This document shows positions 42,653 to 51,504 of a stretch of 64,000 nucleotides of DNA, piece after piece. A model generated the notes under the pieces. It made no database searches. It had not been told where the DNA came from and saw only the letters and a program-made list of their open reading frames with translations. Position 1 is the first letter of the stretch; each line of letters starts with the position of its first letter. The DNA comes from Deltaproteobacteria bacterium (GTDB lineage Bacteria > Desulfobacterota > Desulfomonilia > UBA1062). The translations under genes were made by a program, and so were the position numbers. Location of the stretch: contig JAHDOV010000010.1 in the NCBI GenBank assembly GCA_018434685.1, forward strand, positions 124,001 to 188,000, given 5' to 3'.

Positions 42653-45600
42653 AGGTTTTTCGAGCGCATATACTCGTATGTGGCGGAACCGGATGCCGTG
42701 CCACGGGCAGTGAGGGCGTCCTGCAGAGCATAGTACAGGAACTGGCGGCAAAGGGCATTTCCGACGAGGTCGCCGTTGTCGAGACCGGTTGTAACGGCTT
42801 TTGTGCCGCGGGTCCGATCATGGTCATATATCCGGAAGGGACCTTTTACCAGTATGTGAAAAAAGAGGATGTGGCCGAGATAATCGAAGAACACATCATC
42901 AAGGGCCGTCCGGTCCAGAGGCTCATGTACAAAGAGCCGGTCACGGAAAAGCCTATTCCGCACATGCTGGATATCCCCTTCTTCGGCAAGCAGATGCTCA
43001 TCGCCCTGAAGAACAGGGGCTTGATCGATGCGGAAAAGATAGACGAATATATCGCCCGTGACGGCTACATGGCGGCAGCCAAGGCCCTGACCGAGATGAC
43101 ACCTGATGATGTCATTGACGAGATGAAGAAGTCGGGTCTTCGTGGAAGAGGGGGCGGAGGATTCCCCACCGGTATGAAGTGGTCCTTTGCCCGCAAGGCG
43201 CAGGGCGATGTCAAGTACATCCTCTGCAATGCAGACGAGGGTGACCCGGGCGCATTCATGGACCGGTCAGTCCTCGAGGCAGACCCGCATGCCGTGCTGG
43301 AAGGCATGATCATCGGCGGGTATACCATCGGCGCCAACAAGGGATATATCTACTGCCGCGCCGAGTATCCTCTTGCCATCAAACGGCTCAACCTCGCCAT
43401 CGAACAGGCCAAGGAATACGGTCTCCTCGGTGAGAACATCCTCGGCTCAGGCTACAGCCTCGACATCGAGGTTTACCAGGGCGCCGGCGCATTTGTCTGC
43501 GGCGAAGAAACCGCACTCATGAATTCCATCGAGGGAAAACGTGGAATGCCCAGGCCTCGGCCGCCGTTCCCCGCGAACAAGGGGCTCTGGCAGAAGCCGT
43601 CGGTTCTCAACAATGTCGAGACCTATGCAAACGTAGCACAGATCATCCTCAAAGGCGGCGACTGGTATGCATCCATCGGTACCGAGCGTTCCAAGGGAAC
43701 AAAGGTCTTCGCGCTGACCGGTGCCGTCAACAACGTCGGTCTGGTGGAGGTTCCCATGGGCACACCCATCGGTGATATCATCTTCGATATCGGCGGCGGC
43801 ATTCCCGGCGGCAAGAAGTACAAGGCAGCCCAGCTGGGCGGCCCGTCAGGCGGTTGTATCCCTGCAAGCGGCCTCAATACCCTGACCGACTATGAAGAGA
43901 TCATCAAGCTCGGTGCCATCATGGGTTCCGGCGGTCTCATCGTCATGGACGAAGACACCTGTATGGTCGACACGGCCCGGTTCTTCATGGAATTCTGCCA
44001 GGAAGAATCCTGCGGTAAGTGTACCCCGTGCCGTGAAGGTACGAAGCGGATGCTCGAGATCCTCGAGAGAATCTGCCACGGCGAAGGCAAAGACGGCGAC
44101 ATCGAGCTGCTGCAGGAACTGGCAGCTACCATCAAGGACTCTGCCCTGTGCGGACTCGGCCAGACAGCCCCGAACCCGGTCCTTTCCACCATCCGCTACT
44201 TCAGGGATGAATACGAGGCACACATCTACGACAAGAGGTGCCCGGCTGCCGTATGTTCTGCGCTGTTTAAGTCACCCTGCCAGCACGCCTGTCCCATCGA
44301 GATGGATGTGCCTGCCTATATCGCGCTGATCCGAGCAGGCAGACTGGACGATGCCTACAAGGTCATGAAGAGGACCAACCCGTTCTCCGGCTCATGCGGA
44401 AGGGTATGCCCGCAGTTCTGCGCCAACAAGTGCCGCAGAGGACAGCTCGATGACCCCATGGCTATCAACTGGCTCAAGCGCTACATCGCCGATAACGCCC
44501 TCAAGGCCAAGGTCGAGGCAGTCCCGGTCACCCGGAAAGAGAAGGTCGCGATCATCGGTGCAGGTCCCGGAGGACTCACCGCTGCCCAGGATCTCGCAAA
44601 GCGCGGGTATAAGGTCACCGTATTCGAAGAGCTTCCCTATGCCGGCGGCATGATGCGCTATGCAATACCGGAATACAGGCTACCCAGGGATGTCATCGCC
44701 GAGGAAGTTGCGGATATCGCGGCCCTTGGTGTCGAGATAAAGACGAACACGAGAGTAGGGAAGGATATCTCCTTCGACAAAATCAGGGCAGATTACGACG
44801 TCACTATCATCGCCTGCGGTGCACACAAGAGCTGGACGCTCGATATCGAGGGTGAGGATCTCAAAGGTGTCTGGGGCGCAGTGGAGTTCCTGCGGGCAGT
44901 CAACCTCGGCACAGACGTGCACGTCGGCAGCAAGGTTGCTATCGTCGGCGGCGGAAACTCAGCCATAGACGCAGCCAGAACAGCTGTCAGGCTCGGCGCA
45001 AAGGATGTCACCGTTCTTTATCGCCGGGAGAGAAAAGACATGCCTGCATGGGAACCCGAGATCGTTGCAGCAGAGCATGAAGGTGTCAAGATCGAATACC
45101 TGGTTACTCCGACCAGACTCGTCGGAAAAGACGGCAAGCTGACCGGCGTTGTCTGTCAGCGCATGAGACTCGGCGAGTTCGACCGCTCAGGCAGACGCAA
45201 GGCAGTGCCCATCGAGGGAAGCGAGTATACCCTCAGCATCGACACCATAGTGCCTGCCATATCCCAGTCTGCAGACACCACGTTTATCCCTGCCGAATCA
45301 GATGTGAAGAAGGACAAGTGGGGAGGAATCGAGATCGTTGCCAAGACCAAGACAAAGACCACTGCCGAGGGTGTTTACATCATCGGTGATGCGGCAACCG
45401 GCCCTGCAACAGTAGTTGAGGCCATAGCCATGGGTCATAAGGTTGCCGGCGATGTGGACGGCAATATCCGCAAGAAGAATGGCGAGCCGGCATATGTGGC
45501 GCCGGCCCAAGAGAAGATCAAGATCCCGTTCGAGGTGGATGAAGAAGTTATCGAGTCCCCCAAGGCGGAAATGCCCGAACTTGCAGTTGCCACCAGAATT

Positions 45601-45693
45601 GCCAGTTTCACCGAGGTCGAACTCGGGTACACCAAGGAGATTGCCTATAAAGAGGCGTGTAGATGTCTGCGGTGTGACGGCGAGATAGAGTAA
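42649..45693 (+). CDS. NuoF-NfnB (GltD-like) fusion flavoprotein
   Basis: 1014 residues combining two pyridine-nucleotide enzymes. Residues 1-110: [2Fe-2S] domain with C11, C16, C48 and C52. Residues about 120-430: NuoF FMN and NADH sites, with GLRGRGGGGFPTG (163-175) and NADEGDPGAF (194-203). C455, C458 and C461 in CGKCTPC bind a [4Fe-4S] cluster. From about 540: the GltD/NfnB-like part, starting with the Fe-S segment CQHACPIEMDVPAYIALI and CGRVCPQFCANKC, then the FAD motif IIGAGPGGLTAAQ (about 634) and a second dinucleotide motif VGGGNSAIDAARTAV followed by YRRERKDMPA, which favours NADP(H). NuoF plus NfnB-like subunits also occur in the Sporomusa-type transhydrogenase StnABC. In this operon the fusion likely lets formate dehydrogenase exchange electrons with both NAD and NADP. 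Confidence 0.92.
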   Translation: MKVFRAHILVCGGTGCRATGSEGVLQSIVQELAAKGISDEVAVVETGCNGFCAAGPIMVIYPEGTFYQYVKKEDVAEIIEEHIIKGRPVQRLMYKEPVTEKPIPHMLDIPFFGKQMLIALKNRGLIDAEKIDEYIARDGYMAAAKALTEMTPDDVIDEMKKSGLRGRGGGGFPTGMKWSFARKAQGDVKYILCNADEGDPGAFMDRSVLEADPHAVLEGMIIGGYTIGANKGYIYCRAEYPLAIKRLNLAIEQAKEYGLLGENILGSGYSLDIEVYQGAGAFVCGEETALMNSIEGKRGMPRPRPPFPANKGLWQKPSVLNNVETYANVAQIILKGGDWYASIGTERSKGTKVFALTGAVNNVGLVEVPMGTPIGDIIFDIGGGIPGGKKYKAAQLGGPSGGCIPASGLNTLTDYEEIIKLGAIMGSGGLIVMDEDTCMVDTARFFMEFCQEESCGKCTPCREGTKRMLEILERICHGEGKDGDIELLQELAATIKDSALCGLGQTAPNPVLSTIRYFRDEYEAHIYDKRCPAAVCSALFKSPCQHACPIEMDVPAYIALIRAGRLDDAYKVMKRTNPFSGSCGRVCPQFCANKCRRGQLDDPMAINWLKRYIADNALKAKVEAVPVTRKEKVAIIGAGPGGLTAAQDLAKRGYKVTVFEELPYAGGMMRYAIPEYRLPRDVIAEEVADIAALGVEIKTNTRVGKDISFDKIRADYDVTIIACGAHKSWTLDIEGEDLKGVWGAVEFLRAVNLGTDVHVGSKVAIVGGGNSAIDAARTAVRLGAKDVTVLYRRERKDMPAWEPEIVAAEHEGVKIEYLVTPTRLVGKDGKLTGVVCQRMRLGEFDRSGRRKAVPIEGSEYTLSIDTIVPAISQSADTTFIPAESDVKKDKWGGIEIVAKTKTKTTAEGVYIIGDAATGPATVVEAIAMGHKVAGDVDGNIRKKNGEPAYVAPAQEKIKIPFEVDEEVIESPKAEMPELAVATRIASFTEVELGYTKEIAYKEACRCLRCDGEIE

Positions 45694-45712
45694 AGACGAG
45701 GGAGGAAATCCT

Positions 45713-48400
45713 ATGAGCATAACCATTGATGGGAAGGAACTTGAATTCACCCCGGGACAGACTGTGTACGAGGTGGCAAAGGCCAACGGGATTTACATCC
45801 CGGTCCTGTGCCACCACGAGCAGTTGAAGCCGGTTGGTGCATGTAGAGTATGTGTTGTTGAGGTGGAAAAGGCACGGTCGCTCGTCGCTTCCTGTGCCAT
45901 GCCCGCAGAAAACGGCATGATCGTGTATACCAACACTGAGCGCGTTCTTCAGGCAAGGAAACTCGCCGTTGAATTGCTGATGACCCAGGGTCATCATAAC
46001 TGTATCACCTGTGAGAACAGCGGAGACTGTGTACTTCAGGACCTTGCATATTCGCTCGGGATAGAAGCACCCAGGTTCAGCGAACCCAAAGAGATCAAGG
46101 CTCTCGAACAGGCCAACGAGATGATCGTGCGCGACATGAACAAGTGCGTGCTCTGCGGACTGTGCGTCAGGGCCTGCAACGAGATTCAGGTCAACCAGGT
46201 GCTCGATTATACCGGCAGAGGCCCCACGGCAGCTGTTGGACCAGCCTTCGGCAATCTCTATGAGAACTCGGACTGCGTCTTCTGCGGCGAGTGTGTTAGG
46301 ATATGTCCGGTGGGAGCCCTCTTCGAGAAGCAGGGGCGTTTCCAGGGCAGGGCCGACGATCTCGACAAGGTGCGCACCACCTGCGCATACTGTGGTGTCG
46401 GCTGCCAGATGGATGTCAATGTGAAGAACGGCAAGATCGTCAAGATCACCACACCGAGAGAAGATGCCCCGGCTCCGAATTTTGGGAGCCTCTGTATCAA
46501 GGGTCGTTTCGGCTATGATTTTGAAGGCCATGCAGACAGGCTTACCACGCCGCTCATCCGGAAGGATGGAGAACTGAAAGAGGCGTCGTGGGACGAGGCA
46601 ATACTCTATGTTGCCGAGAAGCTCAATGCCATCAAGAAGAACAGTGGCCCCGATGCCGTTGCAGGGTTTTCATCCGCGCGCTGTACGAACGAAGAGAACT
46701 ACCTGTTCCAGAAATTCCTGCGCGCAGTGATCGGTACCAATAACGTCGATCACTGTGCACGGCTTTGACACAGCTCCACCGTGGCCGGTCTGGCCGCAGC
46801 ATTCGGATCTGGTGCAATGACAAACTCCATCTCGGATCTTGGTGAATCTGACTGCTATCTGATCACCGGAACGAACACGACCGAGAATCACCCGGTAATC
46901 GCAACCTTTATCAAGAGGGCGGTAACCCAGAAGGGTGCAAAACTGATCCTTGTGGATCCCCGGAATATCGACCTTGCCAGGTATGCAACAGTCTGGCTCA
47001 GGCAGAAACCCGGTACCGACATCGCCTGGCTCAACGGGATGATGAACGTGATCATCACGGAAGGCCTCGCAGATGAGAAATTCATTGCCGAACGCACCGA
47101 GAATTTCGATGCCCTGAAGGCAACCGTCAGCAAGTATACACCCGAATATGTCGAAGAGATCTCCGGCATTTCCGCCGCGGACCTCAAGGCTGCAGCGCGG
47201 CTCTATGCCGGTGCCAATGCAGCTGCAATCGTCTATGCCATGGGTATCACGCAGCACATCACGGGAACAGACAACGTGAAATCCTGTGCAAACCTGGCCA
47301 TGCTTACCGGCAATATCGGACGGCCCGGCACCGGCGTCAATCCCCTGCGCGGACAGAACAATGTGCAGGGAGCCTGTGACATGGCCTGTCTGCCCGGCAA
47401 CCTTCCGGCGTACAAGAAGGTCGGCGAGGCTGCTGACCGCAAACCGTTCGAAGATGCCTGGGGCGTCAAGCTTCCCGAAAAGGCAGGGCTTACCATACCG
47501 AAGATCCTCGACGGTGCTGCTCATGGAACCGTGAAGGCACTCTACGTGATGGGCGAGAACCCCATGATGTCCGATCCTGACATCACCCATGTGGAAAAGG
47601 CCCTGAAGAACCTCGATCTCCTCGTGGTGCAGGATATCTTCCTCAACGAGACGGCCGAACTGGCCGATGTTGTACTGCCGACCGCAAGTTGGGCGGAAAA
47701 GGAAGGTACCTACACGAACACAGAGAGAAGGGTACAGCTTATCAGGAAGGCCGTAGAGGCCCCCGGACAGGCAAAACCCGACTGGGAAGTGATCACCATG
47801 CTCGCCAACAAGCTCGGCGCCGGCTGGAAGTATGACTCTGCCAGGGATATCCTCAACGAGATCAACAAGGTAACGGTCTCCTATGCCGGTATCAGCTATG
47901 ATCGTCTTGAGAAGAACAGTCTCCAGTGGCCATGCCCCAATACCGAGCATCCGGGAACACCGATTCTCCACACGGCAGCATTCACCCGCGGCAAGGGATT
48001 GTTCAGTGTGTGCGAACACATTCCTGCAGCAGAACTGCCCGATGACGAGTATCCGTTCCTGCTCACCACCGGAAGGATTCTGTACCAGTACCACACTGCT
48101 ACCATGAGCAGACGCTCCAAGGGTCTTGTCTCCAGAACCCCCGAGGCGTTTATCGAACTGAATCCGAGCGATGCCAGGAACCTGGGGGTCAGCCAGGGCG
48201 ACAAGCTCGAGATCTCATCACGCCGCGGCAGCATAGAGGTGGTCGCAGAAGTGAATGACCGCTGCGAACAGGGCGTTGTGTTTATACCCTTCCATTACTC
48301 GGAAGCAGCGGTCAACCGGCTCACCAACCCGGCGATCGACCCTGTGGCCAACATACCTGAATACAAGGTGAGCGCGGTAAAGATAAAAAGGGTGGCATAA
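45713..48400 (+). CDS. fdhA: Selenocysteine-containing formate dehydrogenase catalytic subunit (NuoG-FdhA type)
   Basis: 895 residues when the in-frame TGA at 46766-46768 is read as selenocysteine (residue 352) in DHCARL-U-HSSTVAGLA; both halves are in one frame. N-terminal NuoG-like part: [2Fe-2S] cysteines 33, 44, 47 and 61; the His-Cys cluster HHNCITC with C106; two [4Fe-4S] sets C145/148/151/155 and C188/191/194/198. The molybdopterin oxidoreductase part starts with TTCAYCGVGCQM (C224, C227, C231) and SLCIKG, and ends with the dinucleotide-binding domain. Uses Mo or W bis-MGD to interconvert formate and CO2 with cytoplasmic electron carriers. GGGAGG precedes the ATG. Without recoding the gene would be split and look broken. 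Confidence 0.95.
46766..46797 (+). promoter_or_regulatory. UGA selenocysteine codon and bacterial SECIS hairpin
   Basis: The TGA is followed, exactly 18 bases on, by the pentaloop GGTCT (46787-46791) closed by GTGGCC (46781-46786) and GGCCGC (46792-46797), one G-U pair. The loop sequence and the distance equal those of the E. coli fdhF SECIS element recognised by SelB. Confidence 0.93.
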
Positions 48401-48457
48401 CAAAATCAGTTCTGCTAGAAAAGAAAAACGAAAAATATTGTAGAGGGAGGTTTTTTT

Positions 48458-49300
48458 ATGGGATTCAACACACCAGTTCAGGTAGCAGAGGCAGTAGCCA
48501 ATGCGGGGAAGTCGAAGGCAAGCTTGCCGTTTTTGCAGATGCTCATCCTGGGCATCTTCGCCGGGGCCTACATCGCCTTTGGTGCTGAACTCTGCACTAT
48601 GATACTTACTGGTACTTCAGCAAAACTGGGCTTGGGTATAGCCAAGTTCATGGGCGGTGCGGTGTTCTCCGTAGGCCTCATGCTCGTTGTCATAGGCGGT
48701 GCAGAGCTCTTTACCGGCAACAACCTCATGACCATCGGCCTTTCGAGAGGTCAGTTCGGCGTAACCGGCGTGGTCTACAACTGGGTGATCGTCTTCATCG
48801 CCAATCTCCTGGGTTCCTTGCTCCTTGTGTATATCATGTACAAAACGAACCTGTGGCAGACCGGCGGCAATGCTGTGGGAACAACAGCCATCAATATCGC
48901 AGCCGGCAAGGTGAATCTCTCCTTCTCAGAGGCTTTCTACCGGGGTATTGGCTGTAACTGGCTCGTATGTCTGGCAGTCTGGCTGGCCTTCGCAGCACAG
49001 GACGTCGTTGGCAAGATCTTCGGTATCTTCTTCCCCATCATGGCATTCGTTGCCTCCGGCTTCGAGCACTGTGTTGCCAACATGTACTTCATCCCCATGG
49101 GCATCGTGCTCAAGGGTGATGCGGCAATGGCAGAGGCTGTTGCAGCCCTTGGCGCAAAGGCCGACCTGCTTACCTGGAGTGGATTCTTTGTCAACAATCT
49201 GATCCCGGTAACCCTTGGCAACATCGTTGGCGGTGCTGTATTTGTCGGCTTGGCATACTTCATGTGCTATGTGAACGTGATGTGCAAGCTTGAGAAATAA
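48458..49300 (+). CDS. focA: Formate/nitrite transporter (FocA family)
   Basis: 280 residues, six predicted membrane helices. Family marks: ILGIFAGAYIAFGAEL, GGAELFTGNNLM, YNWVIVFIANLLG and GFEHCVANMYFIPMG, including the pore-associated His and Asn. The gene follows the formate dehydrogenase catalytic subunit by 57 bases with GGGAGG before its ATG, so formate rather than nitrite is the likely substrate. It would move formate out during fatty-acid oxidation or in during CO2-linked growth. Confidence 0.93.
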   Translation: MGFNTPVQVAEAVANAGKSKASLPFLQMLILGIFAGAYIAFGAELCTMILTGTSAKLGLGIAKFMGGAVFSVGLMLVVIGGAELFTGNNLMTIGLSRGQFGVTGVVYNWVIVFIANLLGSLLLVYIMYKTNLWQTGGNAVGTTAINIAAGKVNLSFSEAFYRGIGCNWLVCLAVWLAFAAQDVVGKIFGIFFPIMAFVASGFEHCVANMYFIPMGIVLKGDAAMAEAVAALGAKADLLTWSGFFVNNLIPVTLGNIVGGAVFVGLAYFMCYVNVMCKLEK

Positions 49301-49326
49301 CCCGCTGTACACAGTCCATTGAATCG

Positions 49327-49362
49327 ATCAGCGGCCATGCCCTCACGGGCATGGCCGCTGAT
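49327..49362 (+). terminator. Long perfect hairpin after focA
   Basis: ATCAGCGGCCATGCCC (49327-49342), loop TCAC, and GGGCATGGCCGCTGAT (49347-49362): 16 paired bases. There is no T-run (TATATC follows), so it may block RNA decay or attenuate rather than stop transcription before the signalling genes. Confidence 0.7.
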
Positions 49363-49557
49363 TATATCATGCCCGGCCAGTACGGCCAGCACGGCAGGGG
49401 TGAGCGTTTCCCCTGAGAAAGACATGTGCTTTCCGGCAATCACAGGGTCCGCGCAGCACCTCGAATCTCTTTGTAAGTCCGAAGTATTGCCCGGATTACA
49501 TTGACACGTATCGTGTCGTGTGTTAACCACAGCCTATCTTGTGATGGAGTAAACATA

Positions 49558-49938
49558 GTGACGCTTCGAGAGATTAAAGAGTTGCTGGATGCTGAAATAG
49601 TTGTAGGGGAAGACAAGCTCGACCTGGAAATCAAAACCGCTTTCGGCGCGGATCTCATGAGCGACGTTCTTGCATTTGCCCGCTCAGGCTGTCTGCTCAT
49701 AACCGGCCTCTCAAACCCTCAAGCGGTACGGACCGCTTATGCCCTCGACATAGCAGGCATAGTCGTCTGCAGGGGCAAGGCGCTCACCGATAAATTCATC
49801 GATATAGCAAAGGAACTCGGCATACCTATCCTGTGGACGCAGTTCATTATGTTCGAAGCCTGCGGGAGACTGTACCGTGAAGGCATCACGGGTTGCATCC
49901 GCGAGGTCCTGGTTGAGGACAAGCAACGTGCCCAGTGA
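49558..49938 (+). CDS. DRTGG-domain protein 1
   Basis: 126 residues from a GTG at 49558 with GGAG eight bases before it. The whole protein is one DRTGG-type domain, the fold found at the front of some phosphotransacetylases and HPr-kinase-like proteins, here standing alone without a kinase or catalytic partner. The segment FGADLMSDVLAFARSGCLLITG is its core, shared with the second DRTGG protein of this cluster (YSGDLLSDVM). Such domains are thought to sense nucleotides or metabolites. The role is unknown. It overlaps the next gene by eleven bases and lies downstream of the formate dehydrogenase operon. Confidence 0.75.
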   Translation: MTLREIKELLDAEIVVGEDKLDLEIKTAFGADLMSDVLAFARSGCLLITGLSNPQAVRTAYALDIAGIVVCRGKALTDKFIDIAKELGIPILWTQFIMFEACGRLYREGITGCIREVLVEDKQRAQ

Positions 49939-50365
49939 TGAATATCTCGAAGGGATCTACTATGTCCAGGGAAGAGACTTCGTCGATGCCGGCATCGTAT
50001 CGAGTGAGATAAAGAAGAACCTGAAAGAAAAGGGCATTCCTGAAAGCATCATCCGAAAAGTTGCAGTCGTTACCTTTGAGGCCGAAGTAAACATCATATC
50101 CTACGCGGAACAGGGGACCATTCAGTACTATGTCGAACCCGGTTCTATAACCATAGAGGCAAAAGACATAGGTATCGGCATAGAAGATATCGAGCTTGCC
50201 CAGCAGGAGGGGTACTCCACTGCCGACGATTCGATACGCGAGATGGGTTTCGGGGCAGGCATGGGTTTGGCGAATATCAGGAAATATTCCGATGAATTCG
50301 AGATAACTTCCGTGCCGAAGGAAGGGACCTATCTGCGAAGCACCATCTACGTCAATGGAAAATAA
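49928..50365 (+). CDS. RsbW-like histidine-kinase-type ATPase (anti-sigma factor fold)
   Basis: 145 residues from a GTG at 49928, inside the end of the DRTGG gene; GAGGAC lies seven bases upstream. The sequence is a lone GHKL ATPase domain: N box VTFEAEVNIISYA, DIGIGIED, and a glycine-rich lid GFGAGMGLANIRKYSDEF. There is no phosphoacceptor His domain, as in RsbW/SpoIIAB anti-sigma kinases. It may phosphorylate a partner protein; no STAS-type anti-sigma antagonist is adjacent, so the partner could be one of the DRTGG proteins. That is inference. Confidence 0.8.
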   Translation: MPSDEYLEGIYYVQGRDFVDAGIVSSEIKKNLKEKGIPESIIRKVAVVTFEAEVNIISYAEQGTIQYYVEPGSITIEAKDIGIGIEDIELAQQEGYSTADDSIREMGFGAGMGLANIRKYSDEFEITSVPKEGTYLRSTIYVNGK

Positions 50366-50386
50366 TTGCCGGGGGATACCAGGGAC

Positions 50387-50728
50387 ATGACACTTGAAAC
50401 TATCGTTGATGAATTAGGGCTGAAGTGTAAGTGCTGCTGGGAGAAACTCAAGAGAGAGGTTACCGGGGGCTATTCCGGGGACCTGTTGAGCGACGTTATG
50501 GGCAACAGTTCCAGCGGCGATATCTGGGTGACACGGCAGGTGCACCTGAATATCGTGGCCGTTGCCTCCCTGAAGGATCACGCCGGGATCGTCATTGTCC
50601 AGGGTGCAAAGCCGGACAAGGACACGCTCGAGAAGGCACAGAAAGAGGGCATACCCATCATGGTAAGCGACCTGTCCGAGTTTGAGGTCGTGGGGAAGAT
50701 CTATCACCTGATGCATTATGCCCAGTGA
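50387..50728 (+). CDS. DRTGG-domain protein 2
   Basis: 113 residues from the ATG at 50387 (an in-frame TTG at 50366 would add seven). Homologous to the DRTGG protein two genes upstream: YSGDLLSDVMGNSSSGDIWVT, then AGIVIVQGAKPDKDTLEKA and GIPIMVSDLSEFEVVGKIYHL align in order. It carries an extra Cys pair early (LKCKCCWEKL) that the first copy lacks. No catalytic residues are recognised. Confidence 0.72.
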   Translation: MTLETIVDELGLKCKCCWEKLKREVTGGYSGDLLSDVMGNSSSGDIWVTRQVHLNIVAVASLKDHAGIVIVQGAKPDKDTLEKAQKEGIPIMVSDLSEFEVVGKIYHLMHYAQ

Positions 50729-50763
50729 TCTCCTCTCCCGGGTCGGTATCGTGAGGTGAGGGC

Positions 50764-51501
50764 ATGCCCAGGATCTATACCTGCAATCTCCATGTACACA
50801 CTTGCCTGTCGCCATGCGGAGACCTTGACATGCATCCCGGCGCCATCGTCCGGGAAGCCCTTGAGCAACAGCTCGATATCATTGCCATCTGCGATCACAA
50901 TACCGGAGAGAATGTCCAATATGTAACAAAGGCAGCTGAGAATACCGCCCTTACCGTGCTGCCCGGCATGGAGGTGACCTCGAGGGAAGAGGTTCATGTC
51001 ATTGCACTCCTCGAACAATACGAACAACTGCTGCGCCTCCAGGAATATGTCTATGAACACTTGAGCGGGCTGAACGACGAAGACGCATTCGGCCTGCAGG
51101 TAATCGTTAACGAGATCGGTGAGGTGGAAGGCTTCAACGAGCGGCTCCTCATCGGGGCAACGGATATCCCCATGGAGGAACTGGTAGACAGGATTCATGA
51201 CCATGGCGGGCTTGCCATAGCAGCCCACATCGACCGGCCGAGTTTCAGTGTGATCTCCCAGTTGGGATTTGTCCCCAGGCACGTACCCTTCGATGCACTG
51301 GAGATATCCGCACGGCTCCCGCTTACCCAGGCGCGCAGCAGGTTTCCCGAGCTCGAGAGCTACCCGTTCGTTACCTCATCGGATGCCCATTTCATCAGGG
51401 ATCTCGGGGCTGCATCCACGAAGATGCATCTGCATGGTGCGAGCCTGGGCGAGATCAGAAAGGCCCTTCACCGGGAAGAAGGACGATATGTCCTGGAGTA
51501 G
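50764..51501 (+). CDS. PHP-domain phosphoesterase
   Basis: 245 residues of the polymerase-and-histidinol-phosphatase fold. Metal-binding motifs: NLHVHTCLSPCG (His 10, His 12), CDHN, GMEVTS followed by VHVI, AAHIDRPSF and SSDAHF. This set supports a two- or three-metal phosphoesterase active site. GAGG precedes the ATG. Sandwiched between a DRTGG protein and an ATPase, it might remove a phosphate placed by a neighbouring kinase or cleave a small nucleotide signal; the substrate is unknown. Confidence 0.87.
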   Translation: MPRIYTCNLHVHTCLSPCGDLDMHPGAIVREALEQQLDIIAICDHNTGENVQYVTKAAENTALTVLPGMEVTSREEVHVIALLEQYEQLLRLQEYVYEHLSGLNDEDAFGLQVIVNEIGEVEGFNERLLIGATDIPMEELVDRIHDHGGLAIAAHIDRPSFSVISQLGFVPRHVPFDALEISARLPLTQARSRFPELESYPFVTSSDAHFIRDLGAASTKMHLHGASLGEIRKALHREEGRYVLE

Positions 51502-51504
51502 AAC

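Noticed and set aside
46670..48094. A 474-codon minus-strand frame opposite the formate dehydrogenase
   Set aside because: Antisense shadow; the plus strand encodes a conserved enzyme through the recoded UGA.
45713..48400. Formate dehydrogenase as a pseudogene or two genes
   Set aside because: The interrupting TGA is at the known selenocysteine position, both parts are in frame, and a SECIS hairpin follows at the right distance.
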